Part shown: positions 31,357 through 42,685 of the stretch, piece after piece
How the letters are laid out: the number at the start of each line of letters is the position of its first letter
Position numbering within the stretch: position 1 is the stretch's first letter
Assembly: GCA_003184365.1 (NCBI GenBank)
Contig: NKYR01000126.1
Coordinates: 19,650 to 83,649 of the forward strand
Reading direction: 5' to 3'
DNA length: 64,000 bases
Source: Evernia prunastri
Taxonomy: Eukaryota; Ascomycota; Lecanoromycetes; Lecanorales; Parmeliaceae
Notes under the pieces: model-generated
Database searches by the model: none
Told to the model about the DNA's origin: nothing
Seen by the model: the letters and a program-made list of their open reading frames with translations, nothing else
Position numbers and translations under genes: made by a program

Positions 31357-32463
31357 AAGTAGGTTGTAAACCGTCACTCTTGGCCGTTCACCTGTTGGCC
31401 ATCTGAGCTGGACGTCGACAGCATTCCGACTGAAGAGTTGCGACTACGCTGCAAACAGTGGCAGCCAGAAGGAACCATAACTGGGTATCAGAGCTACCTT
31501 ATGTCAATAAGGTAGAAATGTCGACCAGGGTTGGGAAGCCCAATATTAGCGTATGCAAGAAAATACCTGAATCCTGGATGCCTTCTAAACCTCAGCTCAC
31601 GCTAAGTTTTAATACGAACATAACCATTAGCTTTCTTTTCACTCGTAGATCAAATCCTCTCAATCTATCGCGAAGAGAAATTAACAATACATCTATTACA
31701 TTTTATTATTTATGATATGATTGAATAAAGTTGACAGTTCTTATTCCCAAGAAATGTTCAATCATTTATTTCTGACGTGATTGAATCGGAAATATAGATT
31801 TTTTTTCTTTGTTAATCTATGTATTCTTGTTCCCTCTAATCGTATTGTTACATACGCTAAAGCTTAGATGGGCTGAGGTTGAGAAGCATCCTGAATGCTT
31901 GGCGCTGAATGCTTGGCGCTGAGAAAATTGCCTCGCGCCCACTATGGATATCCTCGATAGTAAAATTTATGAGTACAGCATAATAGAAATGCTCTATATT
32001 TATCATACCTATTCTTAACATTGCGATTCTAATACAGTTAAACTAAGAAGCTATGTATTGGCAAGGGAATGCACAGTGCGAGACTATACCTTTAAGGAGA
32101 GAAGTACGAAGAGCAACGGTCCGCGCTGGTTCAAAGCTCCCTCATCGGTATTGCCTCACTCATTGAGCTCGTCACTGGGACACTGTCAAAAAGATGAAAA
32201 TTTGGGACGAAAAGGGTCTATGCAAAGGATCTTTCGCTCTGGCCGGAGAAATGTTTCCGTGGGCCAGCGGCTCAGGTGTCCTGCGCTGTAGAGCAACATG
32301 GGGTTCACTAAGAGATACTTTGGAAGCGTGTGCTCCAGGCTACGCAGCCTTGACCCAGAGCAGAGAGGCATCTGCTCCGTCTTCGGATTATGACTAGAAC
32401 GGATTCTTTGTGGTCATTAAACCGTAAGTATAATGAGTAGCTATATAAGCGCACTGTAAGAGA
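31357..32463. other. AT-rich region with a small inverted-repeat element
   Basis: No supported gene. It contains the MITE-like element at about 31575-31892, a two-copy 14-bp tandem (TGAATGCTTGGCGC) right after it, and the 3' flank of isocitrate lyase. Short frames at 32058-32397 lack homology. Confidence 0.5.
31575..31892. mobile_element. Small MITE-like inverted-repeat element
   Basis: The left end TGGATGCCTTCTAAACCTCA and the right end in reverse complement, AGGATGCTTCTCAACCTCAG, match over about 40 bp with several changes. The roughly 240-bp interior is AT-rich and non-coding. A related solo end lies at 22825-22862. The exact borders and target duplication cannot be fixed; CCTGAAT-like sequence occurs on both sides but does not give a clean duplication. 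Confidence 0.5.
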
Positions 32464-34228
32464 TTACTTGAACTGGTCCTCGGTGACACCCTTGCCCATA
32501 GCGCTCGTCGAGCTCACACCGCCGGTTAGCATTTTCAGCAAGTTGTCGACGTAGTTGGCACCCGACCATTTCTGGTGAGTCACCACATCAATCTTGCCTT
32601 CCATTTCTGGTTCCTGAACAAGCTCTCCATACGCACGCATGCCTTGCTTAGCATATGCTTTTGAGAATTGATCGGAGATCAGAGCCGTGGTGTGCAGGCC
32701 GGCAAGCGTAATGAACTGCCAGCAGTATCCAAGCTTACCTAGGCGCTTGATGTAAGTCTCCTGCTCATCTCGCGGCATAGCTGCTTTCCAATTGAAGGAC
32801 GGTGATAGATTGTAGGCGAGTCTGATGATATTGTTAGCTTTGCAAAAAGACTTGAACTCGTCAAGAGGAGACACACTTTTGCTCAGGCCAGACAGCGTGC
32901 ACCCCGTTAGCGAATTCTTCTGCCTGCTTGTAATCTGGCTTCGCGCTCTCCATCCATATCATATCTGCATAAGGCGCGTAAGCAATTGCTCGGTTTACAG
33001 CGCATCCGCAGCCGCCCCGATAACGGTAGAAACCCTCTCTTGTCCGCGGCGAGTCCCAGTCCCAGTGGATGTCGACGCCAGTCAGACCCTTGGCGATGGC
33101 TCTCGACTCGGAGTTGCTCTTGCCCCTGACCATTGATCGATACTCTTTGATCAATGCTGCTTTGTTGACGTGTACCCCAGCGTTGATCATGTCTTCGACT
33201 GCGTCGTCAAAAAGCTTGAGACCTGCTTGGGCCATCCATTGGTCTTCGATCGCTTGTAGTTGCTCCCCAGTCTTTCCAGATTGCTCGGCTGCTACCATCA
33301 GGTCGTTCAAAGGCTGAAGAGCTGGATTTGTCATGCCTAGGATGAAACTGTGGTCCCGAGGATCGACTGTGGAGCTGATGAGTGTTGCGGCTTCAGAGTC
33401 TGTACGGGCAACGGCGAGAAGATCGGTACCCATGATATCAGCTTGGGCTCTGATAGCCACCAGGCGGTTGATGTGCTCGCTGATCGGTACGAGCACCTTC
33501 CCTGCCATGTGGCCACATTTCTTCGTCCCAGGCGCTTGGTCTTCGATGTGAATGCCTGCTGCTCCTTTTTCGATAAAAAGCTTTGTAAGCTTCATGATTG
33601 CTGTAAGACCACCATGACCCGTGTCTGCATCTGCAATTATGGGTCGAAGGAAGTCCGTATTTGCAACGTTGCCTCGGTTCGCCTTGGGTGTAGAGATTCG
33701 CTCTTCTCTCTGCTTGCGGTCGTGGAAAAGTTGGGCCATGAAGAGATGTTGGACTTTATTGGGGACAGTGTTCTACAGTTCCTCAATACTCAGGGTATCA
33801 CTTCTTGAGCAATGCGTCTCACCATTGGGTAGTCTGCCAGATCCGGCGAGGGTTCGTCCGTAGACGACGCAGTTGACGAGCATTGCCAGCCGGATACATA
33901 GACTGTGTCAAGGTATTTCGCCATCTGCGTGAGCATTGTTGGTTCCAAGCAGCCATACGTGTAGCTGGCATCGCCGTTCTGAAGATTACATCAGTGAGCC
34001 TGACGATTTCGCGGCGGGCTGCCTGAAACCTACCTTGAATCTTCCTTCAACGATATTCCACAATTTCTTGCTCATAGCATTGCTGGGATATTCGATTTTG
34101 AGATTCCCTCTCTTAGCAACGATTTGCTCAGCCGTGAAGGGCCGCTTGGTATACCTCCATCTAGAGTCTGTCCACCAATTCTTCACGGCGTTGACGTCCG
34201 CTTGGTAAAGCTGGTCCTCAAGATCCAT
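32464..34228 (-). CDS. ICL1: Isocitrate lyase (glyoxylate cycle)
   Basis: Exons 34228-34034, 33978-33823, 33772-32877, 32821-32464; 534 aa, the usual fungal length. All three introns are 49-55 bp and splicing restores conserved blocks: NGDASYTYGCLEPTMLTQMA in exon 2 and VWPEQK/LAYNLSPSFNW across the last junction. The catalytic signature KKCGHMAGK has Cys203. The ADADTGHGG and RTDSEAATL motifs are present, so this is isocitrate lyase and not the 2-methylisocitrate paralogue. It splits isocitrate into succinate and glyoxylate, normally in peroxisomes; the C-terminus QFK is not a standard SKL signal. Start at MDLEDQLYQADVNAVKNWW fits other fungal ICLs. Usually induced by acetate or fatty acids. 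Confidence 0.95.
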
Positions 34229-34908
34229 TGAAGATATTGGGACGGCGAACAAGAACCGTTTTTGATCGGCCAGCGTTGCCGTCTTGTAGGACAACTCTTC
34301 TCTGGGAGTGCTGGGGCCGTATGATTGATATAATTGAGTTGAAAAGGCAAACAAGCGCGTTGCAATCGGCGGTCTCGAGCAAGGTAGGTGAAGGAGGAGA
34401 GAGGATTCCAAGTTTCGGAGACGGCTCGATATGGGACGGAAGGTTTCGGCTTATTGACTTCATAATGGCGGCCGAGGCTTTCATGGTGGAGTCGCATTGT
34501 TGTTTGGCTGATATGGTTTTCGTCCGGTCCAAAGGCATGGCCCGGTCCAAAGGGAACTGGGTGGAAGGATGTTTTTGTTGATTATTTGACGCCGAAGTTC
34601 TTCCGGACCCAAATTTGCTGCATCTCTATTATCTACACTGATTGAGTTATTGGAAAGTGATCTCAATTCCCTCACGTATGATTGTGTTCTCATGCTTGAT
34701 GTGCCTGCGTGAGATTTAGTCATGTGGAAGGGCATGCTGAAAGTTGGTGGTGCTGTATGCGAATTATTTGCCTCGGTTCGGTACACCTGCCTCCGCTACG
34801 AGTTAAAAGTTTCCTCATTTTATGGATGTGTGTTCGCCCAGCCTTGGCATTTTCGAACATCAGACCGCCTGCGTCCAGGTTGATGGTGAGGTGTATTTTA
34901 ACATTGTG
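34229..34908. other. Divergent promoter region ICL/OTU
   Basis: About 680 bp between the divergent start codons. No known regulatory motif recognised with confidence. A plus-strand upstream in-frame extension of the OTU frame to 34822 is probably 5' UTR. Confidence 0.5.
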
Positions 34909-35832
34909 ATGGAGGATCTGCAAAGGAAACATCGTCAAGAGCAGAAAGATCTTCAGTCAAGAATTACGCAAAAGAAAAAGTCAGCTACGAAGAAGACTCG
35001 CAAAGGAGTTAATGATGAATGTGCAGAGCTTGAGAGACAACTAAAAGAGAGGCACGATGCTGAAACAGCTGGATTAGATTCTGATGCTCAGCCGGAACCT
35101 GCGAATGATGATAATTTTACTGTTGATGGTGACGACGGACCTGCCACTCTTGAGAAACGGGAGGATATTAGCAAGTCAATGAGTGAAATGTTCGTCTCAT
35201 CAACTCCAGCAGCCAACGGCCATGCAAAGAAACCGAATCGTCAAAAAGCCAGGTTAGCTCGTCGCGCTGCAGAACAAGAAGCTGCAGCTGAGGAAGCCGA
35301 GAAGGCAGCGGCCGATCTACCCAACCTCCGTGAAACCGAGAGGAAAGCCATGCGAGAGGCTTTCATCTCGAAAGGTCTGGAGGAGTATGAAATCCGGTCA
35401 GACGGCCATTGCTTGTATGCCGCTGTAGCAGATCAGCTGGAACACTCGGAAGTTGGCCTGAAGCCAAAAATCCAAATTAACATTACGAACTACACGGCCC
35501 AGTCGAACCTTGCACTTGCTGGCTATAAGATAACAAGGCAAGTGGCAGCTGCATACATCGCACAAAACTCGGAAGAGTTCTTGCCCTTTCTTGAAGATTC
35601 TCTGGATCGGTACGTGGCCACCATCAGAGATACCGGAGAATGGGGTGGCCATCTCGAGATCCTTGCACTGGCAAAGGCTTATGGAGTCAATATTAATGTC
35701 CTGCAAGGCGACGGAAAAGTCGAAAGCATCCCATGTAGAATCAACAACGAACCCAGGACGCTGTGGCTTGCTTACTATCGCCACAGCTTTGGACTTGGAG
35801 AGCATTACAATTCTCTACGCAAAGCATCATAA
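34909..35832 (+). CDS. OTU-domain deubiquitinase, OTUD6/Otu2 family
   Basis: Single exon, 307 aa from the ATG at 34909; that start gives the family N-terminus MEDLQRKHRQEQKDLQSRIT followed by QKKKSATKKTRKGVNDECAE. A coiled coil (KARLARRAAEQEAAAEEAEK) leads into the OTU domain. The catalytic centre is RSDGHCLYAAVADQL (Asp and Cys) and the distal His lies in YYRHSFGLGEHYNSL. Members remove ubiquitin from ribosomal proteins and associate with translation; yeast Otu2 acts on 40S subunits. The segment between LKPKI and GYKITRQVA is longer than I recall for the family and reads through without a stop. An unspliced small intron is possible but not required. Confidence 0.9.
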   Translation: MEDLQRKHRQEQKDLQSRITQKKKSATKKTRKGVNDECAELERQLKERHDAETAGLDSDAQPEPANDDNFTVDGDDGPATLEKREDISKSMSEMFVSSTPAANGHAKKPNRQKARLARRAAEQEAAAEEAEKAAADLPNLRETERKAMREAFISKGLEEYEIRSDGHCLYAAVADQLEHSEVGLKPKIQINITNYTAQSNLALAGYKITRQVAAAYIAQNSEEFLPFLEDSLDRYVATIRDTGEWGGHLEILALAKAYGVNINVLQGDGKVESIPCRINNEPRTLWLAYYRHSFGLGEHYNSLRKAS

Positions 35833-35916
35833 CACGAGGCTCTTTAATGATGACACCATATCCGGGCCAAATACGTTGTACTCTACAGCTTTGAAGATAT
35901 CGACTGAAAGTATCAG

Positions 35917-36833
35917 CTAATACCGCCATATGCTTACCCAATCCTGTCCTTTACCAATTGCATGTGTGTGCTCTGGCTGCCAATGAGCCACTCTAGTCAG
36001 CGCAACAGGACTGTTAGGCCCAGATACTCCTTCCTTGACGTGCCCCTTCTCATCATACGGAATCTCCTTTCCTGGGTGAGCAAGGTGCTCAGTGTAGACT
36101 TGGGGCGGCAAAGCGAACGGGGGACCACCAATGAGAGGGTCCTTTGCGCTAGGGAATTCGATGCAGATCAAGTTCCCCTTGAAGGCAAGTAGCTGTGCCA
36201 TCCGGAGTGCCCAATCGGGACGGAAGCTTGGGGGAAGAGCGGAGAGAAACTATCAAATTCTCGTCAGTCATTCTCGTCAGCCGCGCGATGTTGAGAATAT
36301 CGCCTCAGACGGGTTGTGCAACTGCCCAGGCTGTTGAAGGAGAGCGCTCCCACCGTATAGTCATAGATCAGATCGACTTTGCCGTCTCCTTCGATATTGA
36401 TCATCCAATCGGTGCCAAAGAAGTCGCCATGCATGAATTTGACCACTCCGGGTCCAGAGGTCTCGTCTCTTGCAGGATACTTATGCCCATTGGTTTGCTG
36501 CTCCTCATAGCATCGCTTGACGGCCGTATCACTGACTTCAAGTCCAAACGCATCATATCCGAAGCTGGCCAGCAGCAAGACATCGTATCCCTTTCCACAT
36601 CCCGGCACCAGAGCTCTCTTCCTTCGCCTTTTCCCGAAATCTTCCTCCAGCCAGCAAGTACCTAGCAGATGGCGTTGATGGGTGAGGATATCAACGAGAG
36701 CTGGATTGGGCATGCCGCGATCCCAGGGCAGGAAGTCACCTTTGTCCCAAAGATCCGACCATTTGTTCTGATGCTTGGAACTATCACCGGTGAAATGGGC
36801 CATTAAGCGTGCTCGGTCTTCTTGTAATGCCAT
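35917..36833 (-). CDS. Thiol/thiocyanate S-methyltransferase (TPMT superfamily)
   Basis: Exons 36833-36354 and 36249-35917; 270 aa. The 104-bp intron joins DLIYDYT to FLSALPPSFRPDWALRMAQL. SAM-binding motif I is RALVPGCGKGYDVLLLASFG at about 73-92, and GLEVSDTAVKRC is motif II. The N-terminal WSDLWDKGDFLPWDRGMPNP and the C-terminal half with CIEFPSAKDPLIGGPPFALP are typical of fungal thiol methyltransferases (Tmt1-like, thiopurine-methyltransferase fold). Such enzymes methylate sulfide, thiols or halides in detoxification. Convergent with the OTU gene, 84 bp apart. Confidence 0.88.
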
Positions 36834-37644
36834 GACTGTTTGACTGGTTCAATCATTCGATCCCAAGGACAGTGGAATTGATGTGGAAGTACTCTATACC
36901 GCCGATTAATAATGAGAAGGCGCGGAAGGTTTATCAGAAGTGGGGGAAAGGAGCGGTCTGTCTATTTTTCTTCTTTTTTATCTTCTTTTTCCTCTAAAGT
37001 GGTTCCAGACCATCCAGGTTCAGATGCAGATGCATGCAAATGTTTCAGTGTTACCTCGGGTCTTGCCAAAAGGGAAGTCAGCAGGTTGACGTATGCAGCA
37101 TACCGGGAACAGCGTGGAGAGGTTGGACCCGTGGACCCCTTACGGATGACGTTGTTCCGTTAGCTCATTATTCTACTCTAATTTTTTTATTTTAATCTTT
37201 ATTTTATCTTTTGCCGCAATTAGGTTAATCAATAATAACGGGTCTCCGGCACTTATATTTTTTTGGCTTCCATCACGCTAGACGCAGCATCAATTCATCA
37301 TTGGATTATTAAAAGTACTCGTATTTATTTCAACGTTAAGGAAAAAAAACCATGTCCAAAATATTTATCCCCTCACGGCCTTATAGTCCCCGGTGTCGGC
37401 TCTCTTCTTCATCTGACGAGAAGCCTCACTTTTTCTCCTTTAACTTCTCCCATGGCCAGTCTGCCACATCCTTCTCGTGTATATCTGTTGTCCCACATGA
37501 AGTATCTTATGACAAGCTCTTGACTGAAGCCTTTATACTCTACACCTTGATTTCATTCCCCACCTTGTCCAGAATCTGTCCTGTGATGAATTACTGCCAG
37601 CGTTCCTCTATTCCGCACCACGAGCAAGATACACTGCCGCCAGC
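36834..37644. other. Divergent promoter region
   Basis: 810 bp between the methyltransferase and MFS start codons, with AT-rich tracts at 36960-37000 and 37165-37265. Short frames here look like leader sequence. Confidence 0.5.
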
Positions 37645-39428
37645 ATGGACAATGACACGGCCAAGATCGGTGCCCAGGAGATGGACCACGAGTCTCCCAA
37701 AGAAGACGTTGGGCTGGATTTGGAGAAGAAGATTACCCAAGAATCTAGACCAGACGTGCCTCAGCCGTCAATTGCACACGCGGACGAGTGCAAGGACGCA
37801 ACGAGCCGAGATGTTGAGGCGGTAGAGACCCAGGTCGAAGATTCGGAGCCAGTCAAAGTACCCAGGTCTCAACGGAGAGGCCTCTTTGGACGCTTCACTA
37901 TCCTCGCCGAGGTCAAGGAACCGAAGCATTACCCCCGAAGAATCAAGTGGTACATTACCTTCGTCGTTGCATTGGCTGCCGTTGCAGCTCCAATGGGAAG
38001 CGCTATCATATTCCGTATGACTCCCCCAAAGAAAGCCCAGCAACTTTGGCTAACCAGCCCTAGCTTCCCTCATTCAAATTTCGGACGACCTACATACCTC
38101 TCCCACGATTACGAACCTCTCAGCTGCCCTGTATATGCTATCTATGTCAATATTCCCACTGTGGTGGTCTTCCTTTTCAGAGACTCTCGGACGACGCACC
38201 ATCTATCTCACATCGTTCACCCTCTTCTTACTATTCAATATCCTTGCAGCGTTGTCAAAAAACATCGCCATGCTTATCATTATGCGAATGTTGGGTGGTG
38301 GGGCAGCGGCCAGCGTGCAGGCAGTGGGCGCTGGTACAATAGCTGATGTCTGGGAAGTCAGAGAACGGGGCAAAGCGATGGGTGTTTTCTATCTCGGGCC
38401 CTTGTGCGGGCCACTATTTGCGCCGATTATTGGTGGCGCCTTGGCTGAGAAGCTCGGTTGGAGGAGCACTCAATGGTTCCTTGCAATCTATGGAGGAGCC
38501 GTGCTGGTCTTCCTCTTCTTCGCCTTGCCAGAAGTGAGCCTTCTGGACCTACTCTAGCCCACGTCATGCTAAAATTCCTCGTCAGACTCTCAAAGCCACC
38601 AAATCACCCTCGGAAGCCGAAAAAGATCTCGGCTCCGATGGCCCCAACCTAACCCGCACCGCCTCCCGTCAAAGCGTCCAGCGCAAAACAGCAAAGTATA
38701 TCAAAACAGCCAAACGCATCTTCCTCGATCCCCTCAAGATCATTCTCTACCTTCGCTTTCCCGCCGTCCTAATCACCGTCTACTACGCTAGTATCACCTT
38801 CGGCTCGCTATACCTCCTCAACGTCTCGCTGCAAACAACCTTCTCCAAGCCGCCCTACAACTTCTCCACCGACATCGTCGGCCTGACCTACATTCCCAAC
38901 TCCATCGGCTACGTCCTCGCTTCCCTCTTCGGCGGCAGATGGACGGATACCATCATGGCGCGGGAAGCCAAGCGTGCCGGCCGCTACGACGAAAAGGGCA
39001 AGCTGATGTACCGACCCGAAGACCGCATGCGCGAGAACGCCTGGATCGCCGCCTTCCTCTATCCCGCCGCCCTGGTCTGGTACGGCTGGACCGTCGAAAA
39101 GGGCGTCTTCTGGCTCGTGCCCCTGATCGCGAATTTCTTCTTCGGCATCGGCTCGATGCTCATCTTCGCCATGGCGACGACCATGCTCACGGAGTTCATG
39201 CCCAAAAAGGCATCCAACGGCGTCGCCGTGAACAACTTTGTGAGGAACATCTTCTCGTGCGTGGGAGCTATCGTTGCCCAGCCGCTGATCAGTGCGATTG
39301 GTAACGGGTGGCTGTTTACGGGAGTTTGTGTGATTACCGCGGCGAGTAGTGTCGTCGTTTGGGCTATGAGGAGATTCGGGCCGAGATGGAGGCAGGTGAT
39401 GGATAGGGAGCTGAATAAGGCGAGCTGA
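37645..39428 (+). CDS. MFS multidrug/polyamine transporter, DHA1 family
   Basis: Exons 37645-38014, 38058-38533, 38586-39428; 562 aa. A hydrophilic N-terminus of about 100 residues precedes TM1 (WYITFVVALAAVAAPMGSAI). Splicing gives TITNLSAALYMLSMSIFPLW, then the MFS loop motif SSFSETLGRRTIYLTSF (G-R-R) and GAGTIADVWEVRERGKAMGV. A central cytoplasmic loop (SPSEAEKDLGSDGPNLTRTA) leads to the second half with GLTYIPNSIGYVLASLFGGR and KKASNGVAVNNFVRNIFSCV. This resembles the Flu1/Tpo/Qdr drug-proton antiporters. Substrate cannot be predicted. The second intron's acceptor is the only one that keeps the frame open. Confidence 0.88.
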
Positions 39429-40214
39429 ACTGGAGACTGGTACAGCATTTCGGAGCAACAGATGAGGTATGACAAGATGGAGCAATTTATGAATGATGAT
39501 TACATGAGCGACTGGCGTTACCAAGCTTGAGCGATATCTAGGCCATTTCAGCGGCATTTTGCTAGACGGGTGGTCTGTCTTGAAGGAAGAGCAAGACTTG
39601 GTGCTTCAATGGGCATTGGCTTGATTGTTTTTACATTTCGGAAAGCCTGAATCGACGCCCTTTTAATATGCTTGAACACTACACGGCTTTAACATGGCTG
39701 AGAGGTTGGCTATCATGTCTGCCGCCAAAGCCAAAGAGTTCTCGTGCAACAGACCGTCCACCGCATGTTGTGCGCATCAATATTGTGGTGAGTATATCTT
39801 TGAGGATCTTTAGCTATACGTAGGCTGTCAATTTCCGAGTTCACGCGTGGTCGTCATCTCATATCCGTTTGGATTCCGATCTCATCACTAGCGAGAGAGA
39901 GAGCAGCGTGAGCAACATCTCGATGCAATACATCTACCCACTTGTCAGCTTTCAATGCCATCGCATCCACATAACAATGGGGATCGTCAGATCAACTCAC
40001 ATCTCACCATTAGGAACACGTAGACCTCACCTCTCCTGAGAAACCCTCATTTTTGCCATCAGCATTCTTACTAGCTAGCACCTCCAAACGCGGACGGTTG
40101 ATTAAGCGCCGGAACCTCTGCGTTCGGGGAGGCTCTTTTTTTTCGCATTTACGACGTGACAATTCTGGCGGATAGAAGGGAAGATTGGGACTAAGGGCGT
40201 TCGGATGCCGAGCT
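39429..40214. other. Convergent intergenic region
   Basis: Between the 3' ends of the transporter and UTP15 genes; no gene or RNA recognised. Confidence 0.5.
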
Positions 40215-41813
40215 TCAACCCACCGAGTTGACAAGCATCCCGAGCATGCCTTCTGTCTGCCAAGCTTGCTGTGACCTCTCCACTTCCGCGCGTACGGCTT
40301 TGTGTAGTCGTGCCATGAGTCGATCTATCTCGGGTGACTCACCCATGTGTGAGGAGTAGAGATCAAGGATGAGGGTGCCTATATCGACACACAGATTGAC
40401 ATATCGAGGGTTCGTGATGTACTTGCAGACCCATTTGAAGATTGGCTGGAGGGACACATCGTCTCGACCGGTCAATGCGGTCCTTGTTGCGGAACGGTGG
40501 CGGAGAGCGGTCAGGAGTGTTATTGTTGCGGGCAGGTTTTGTCCTTGTAGCACTTCGTCTAGAGCTGCTGCATATTTTCCTTTTCGCAGTAGAGCTTCCC
40601 ATGGTTTGGGTTTGTAATTTCCCTTGGTTCGTCCCTCGACAATAATGTCGGCGCCTTCGCCAGTGAAGTCCTGGCCTCTAAAACGCTTCTCCAATCCCTT
40701 AGGCCTCTTCTTTGCTCTCTTCCTATCAAGCTCTTCGATGTTGCCTTCGATCAATGCTTGCATCTCCTTTTGCCGTTCCCTTTCCTTGACCTTCTGCTGT
40801 CCGGACAGCCGTGTCTTGATGGAGAGGTTGCCAGATTGCATACCCACTGCTAGATGTCGATCTTCTCGTGCACTGCCAGCGCTGACTATGCATAATGAGA
40901 GGATAGGAGATGAGTATTTCGATCCGGCAACGACATTCCACGCAGTAGTCTCGAACACCTTCAAGTGGCCGTCCAATCCTCCACTCACAAGCCTCGTATT
41001 ATTGGACGCTAAGCACAGGGATGTGACTGTTTTCTGGTGGTTCTTCAGTAATTGTAGGGGTCGTGCGGCAACCAAGTCAAGCACTGATATCTGATTGTCT
41101 GCGGCTGCGAGTATGGTGGTTCCAGATGGCATTGGCAACACATCCTCAACAGGAGCTGCATGCTTGAAAGTCATGACTGCGTTTGAAGGAGCCCGTGGAT
41201 CCCATATTTTGACTGTTTGATCATAACTTCCAGAAACCAGCAAGCCAGAAGCTTGGCCTGGCATGAACGCCCCACTTCTAATGTAATCCTGGTGACCCAC
41301 GAATGTCGTTGTGCTTTCCTGACTCGGAAGATCCCATAGTCGGACTGTGCGATCGTCGCTCGCGCTCATCAAAGTTGTAGGTTCTGTAGCGGAAAACTTG
41401 GTGGTCCATACTGGCTGCTTGTGCTCTGTCCAAGTTTTGAGAATAGCCCTTGAATTGACATCGAAGACTTGTATTGCACCGGTCTCATCTCCAGCAACCA
41501 TGACACGGCCATCACGTCTAATATCAGCGCCGTGGGCAATGTCATCAAAGCGAGATATAGTCTTTACAAGCTTGCGGTTGCGGACAGAGAAGATTTGTAC
41601 CCGAGTTCCTGTTGTGACTGCAAAGTGGTCTGACGCTTGAGCGAGGGTATTTAAGGGAGGCAGTGGGCTGGAGATGTGGGTGATTGGATTATTTGAGGGT
41701 GAGGGCACAAGCTGCTGCGATTTGAAAGTGCGCCAGTATGTCTGTTCTGGGGTCAAAGGCGAGGGTCCGGGAGGAAGCTTGACAGGCTGAAGGGGAAGTA
41801 CTGGCGCTGACAT
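40215..41813 (-). CDS. UTP15: U3 small nucleolar RNA-associated protein 15 (SSU processome, t-UTP)
   Basis: Single exon, 532 aa. Six to seven WD40 repeats fill residues about 40-320 (for example TLMSASDDRTVRLWDLPSQE, LLVSGSYDQTVKIWDPRAPS, RLVSGGLDGHLKVFETTAWN). The C-terminal UTP15 domain follows with KGNYKPKPWEALLRKGKYAA and LTALRHRSATRTALTGRDD. Length and architecture match yeast Utp15, a component of the small-subunit processome and of the t-UTP subcomplex linking rDNA transcription and pre-rRNA processing in the nucleolus. Confidence 0.95.
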   Translation of the reverse strand: MSAPVLPLQPVKLPPGPSPLTPEQTYWRTFKSQQLVPSPSNNPITHISSPLPPLNTLAQASDHFAVTTGTRVQIFSVRNRKLVKTISRFDDIAHGADIRRDGRVMVAGDETGAIQVFDVNSRAILKTWTEHKQPVWTTKFSATEPTTLMSASDDRTVRLWDLPSQESTTTFVGHQDYIRSGAFMPGQASGLLVSGSYDQTVKIWDPRAPSNAVMTFKHAAPVEDVLPMPSGTTILAAADNQISVLDLVAARPLQLLKNHQKTVTSLCLASNNTRLVSGGLDGHLKVFETTAWNVVAGSKYSSPILSLCIVSAGSAREDRHLAVGMQSGNLSIKTRLSGQQKVKERERQKEMQALIEGNIEELDRKRAKKRPKGLEKRFRGQDFTGEGADIIVEGRTKGNYKPKPWEALLRKGKYAAALDEVLQGQNLPATITLLTALRHRSATRTALTGRDDVSLQPIFKWVCKYITNPRYVNLCVDIGTLILDLYSSHMGESPEIDRLMARLHKAVRAEVERSQQAWQTEGMLGMLVNSVG

Positions 41814-42685
41814 GTTTATATCTGCCCCGTGTCGGGGTTTCTCAAGAGATCGAGAAATACATAGAGTACAAGAAAGTGAAATCGAAAGGAATGATCCTCA
41901 GGATTACTCTACGGCGGCCGAGTACTCGAGTGAAAGTAGTAGAATGCAAGCCTGGTAGCAAATTTATACCAAATGGCAACTATCAGAACTCCTTCTCCAA
42001 AGCCCACACTTTCCTTGACCGCTCTAAGATTGGAATGCATATAGCTAAGTGTATCAGAACGGCAGCATCCACGATGCGGAACGAGAAAATTAGTTACATG
42101 CGCCTATCGAGGTATGCAGTCTCGTCTCCAATGATCTCAACCAGGCCCAAACCGTACACCTTGTGAAATCGGACTTTCTCTACACACCCACCATAAGAAT
42201 GCCGGCAGATCTTTCCCTCGAAGTTGCTAAGCCAAGTGCGCAAGCCGGTAGAAAGAGTTGCAGCCCTGCACACTGACTTTCAGGGGTTGAGTCGATATCT
42301 GGTATCATCCTTACGATGTTTGTTCTTCTAGATAGAATGAGACTGCTGAGCGCTGAACGGCAAACAACGATAGGTCCTGAATTTTGTTCATACTGTCGAT
42401 GGTCGAAGGTTTTGAGCGTCCCGACTGCAGTTCATGCGGCATGCCGTCGGCGGGCCCTGTTCCCCAAACGGAAAACATGGAATACGCCGTCACTTATTTA
42501 CTAAGACTTTTCCCTATTGTTTCCAGAGAAAAATAGAGAATTCACAGATCAAGAGCTTGAAAGTGCTTGGTTAACGATAGTATAATATATGCTTGGCCTT
42601 GGTGCTTCGTTTTCAATATATCAGACGTTGAGACTTGACAACGTTACCCTGCATACACGTTTGGATAGTAAGAGTGATTTTCGTC
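41814..42685. other. Intergenic region
   Basis: Promoter of UTP15 and 3' flank of the methyltransferase gene. Only short frames, some starting at GTG and not ATG. No gene recognised. Confidence 0.5.

Noticed and set aside
34229..34411. N-terminal extension of isocitrate lyase (mitochondrial presequence)
   Set aside because: The open frame extends upstream but begins at TTG with no ATG; ICL families start near MDLEDQLYQAD.
39895..39910. Short GA run as a microsatellite
   Set aside because: Only a few units long; not distinct from background.
42316..42504. Small Arg-rich plus frame
   Set aside because: Weak coding character, no homology, lies in an intergenic flank.
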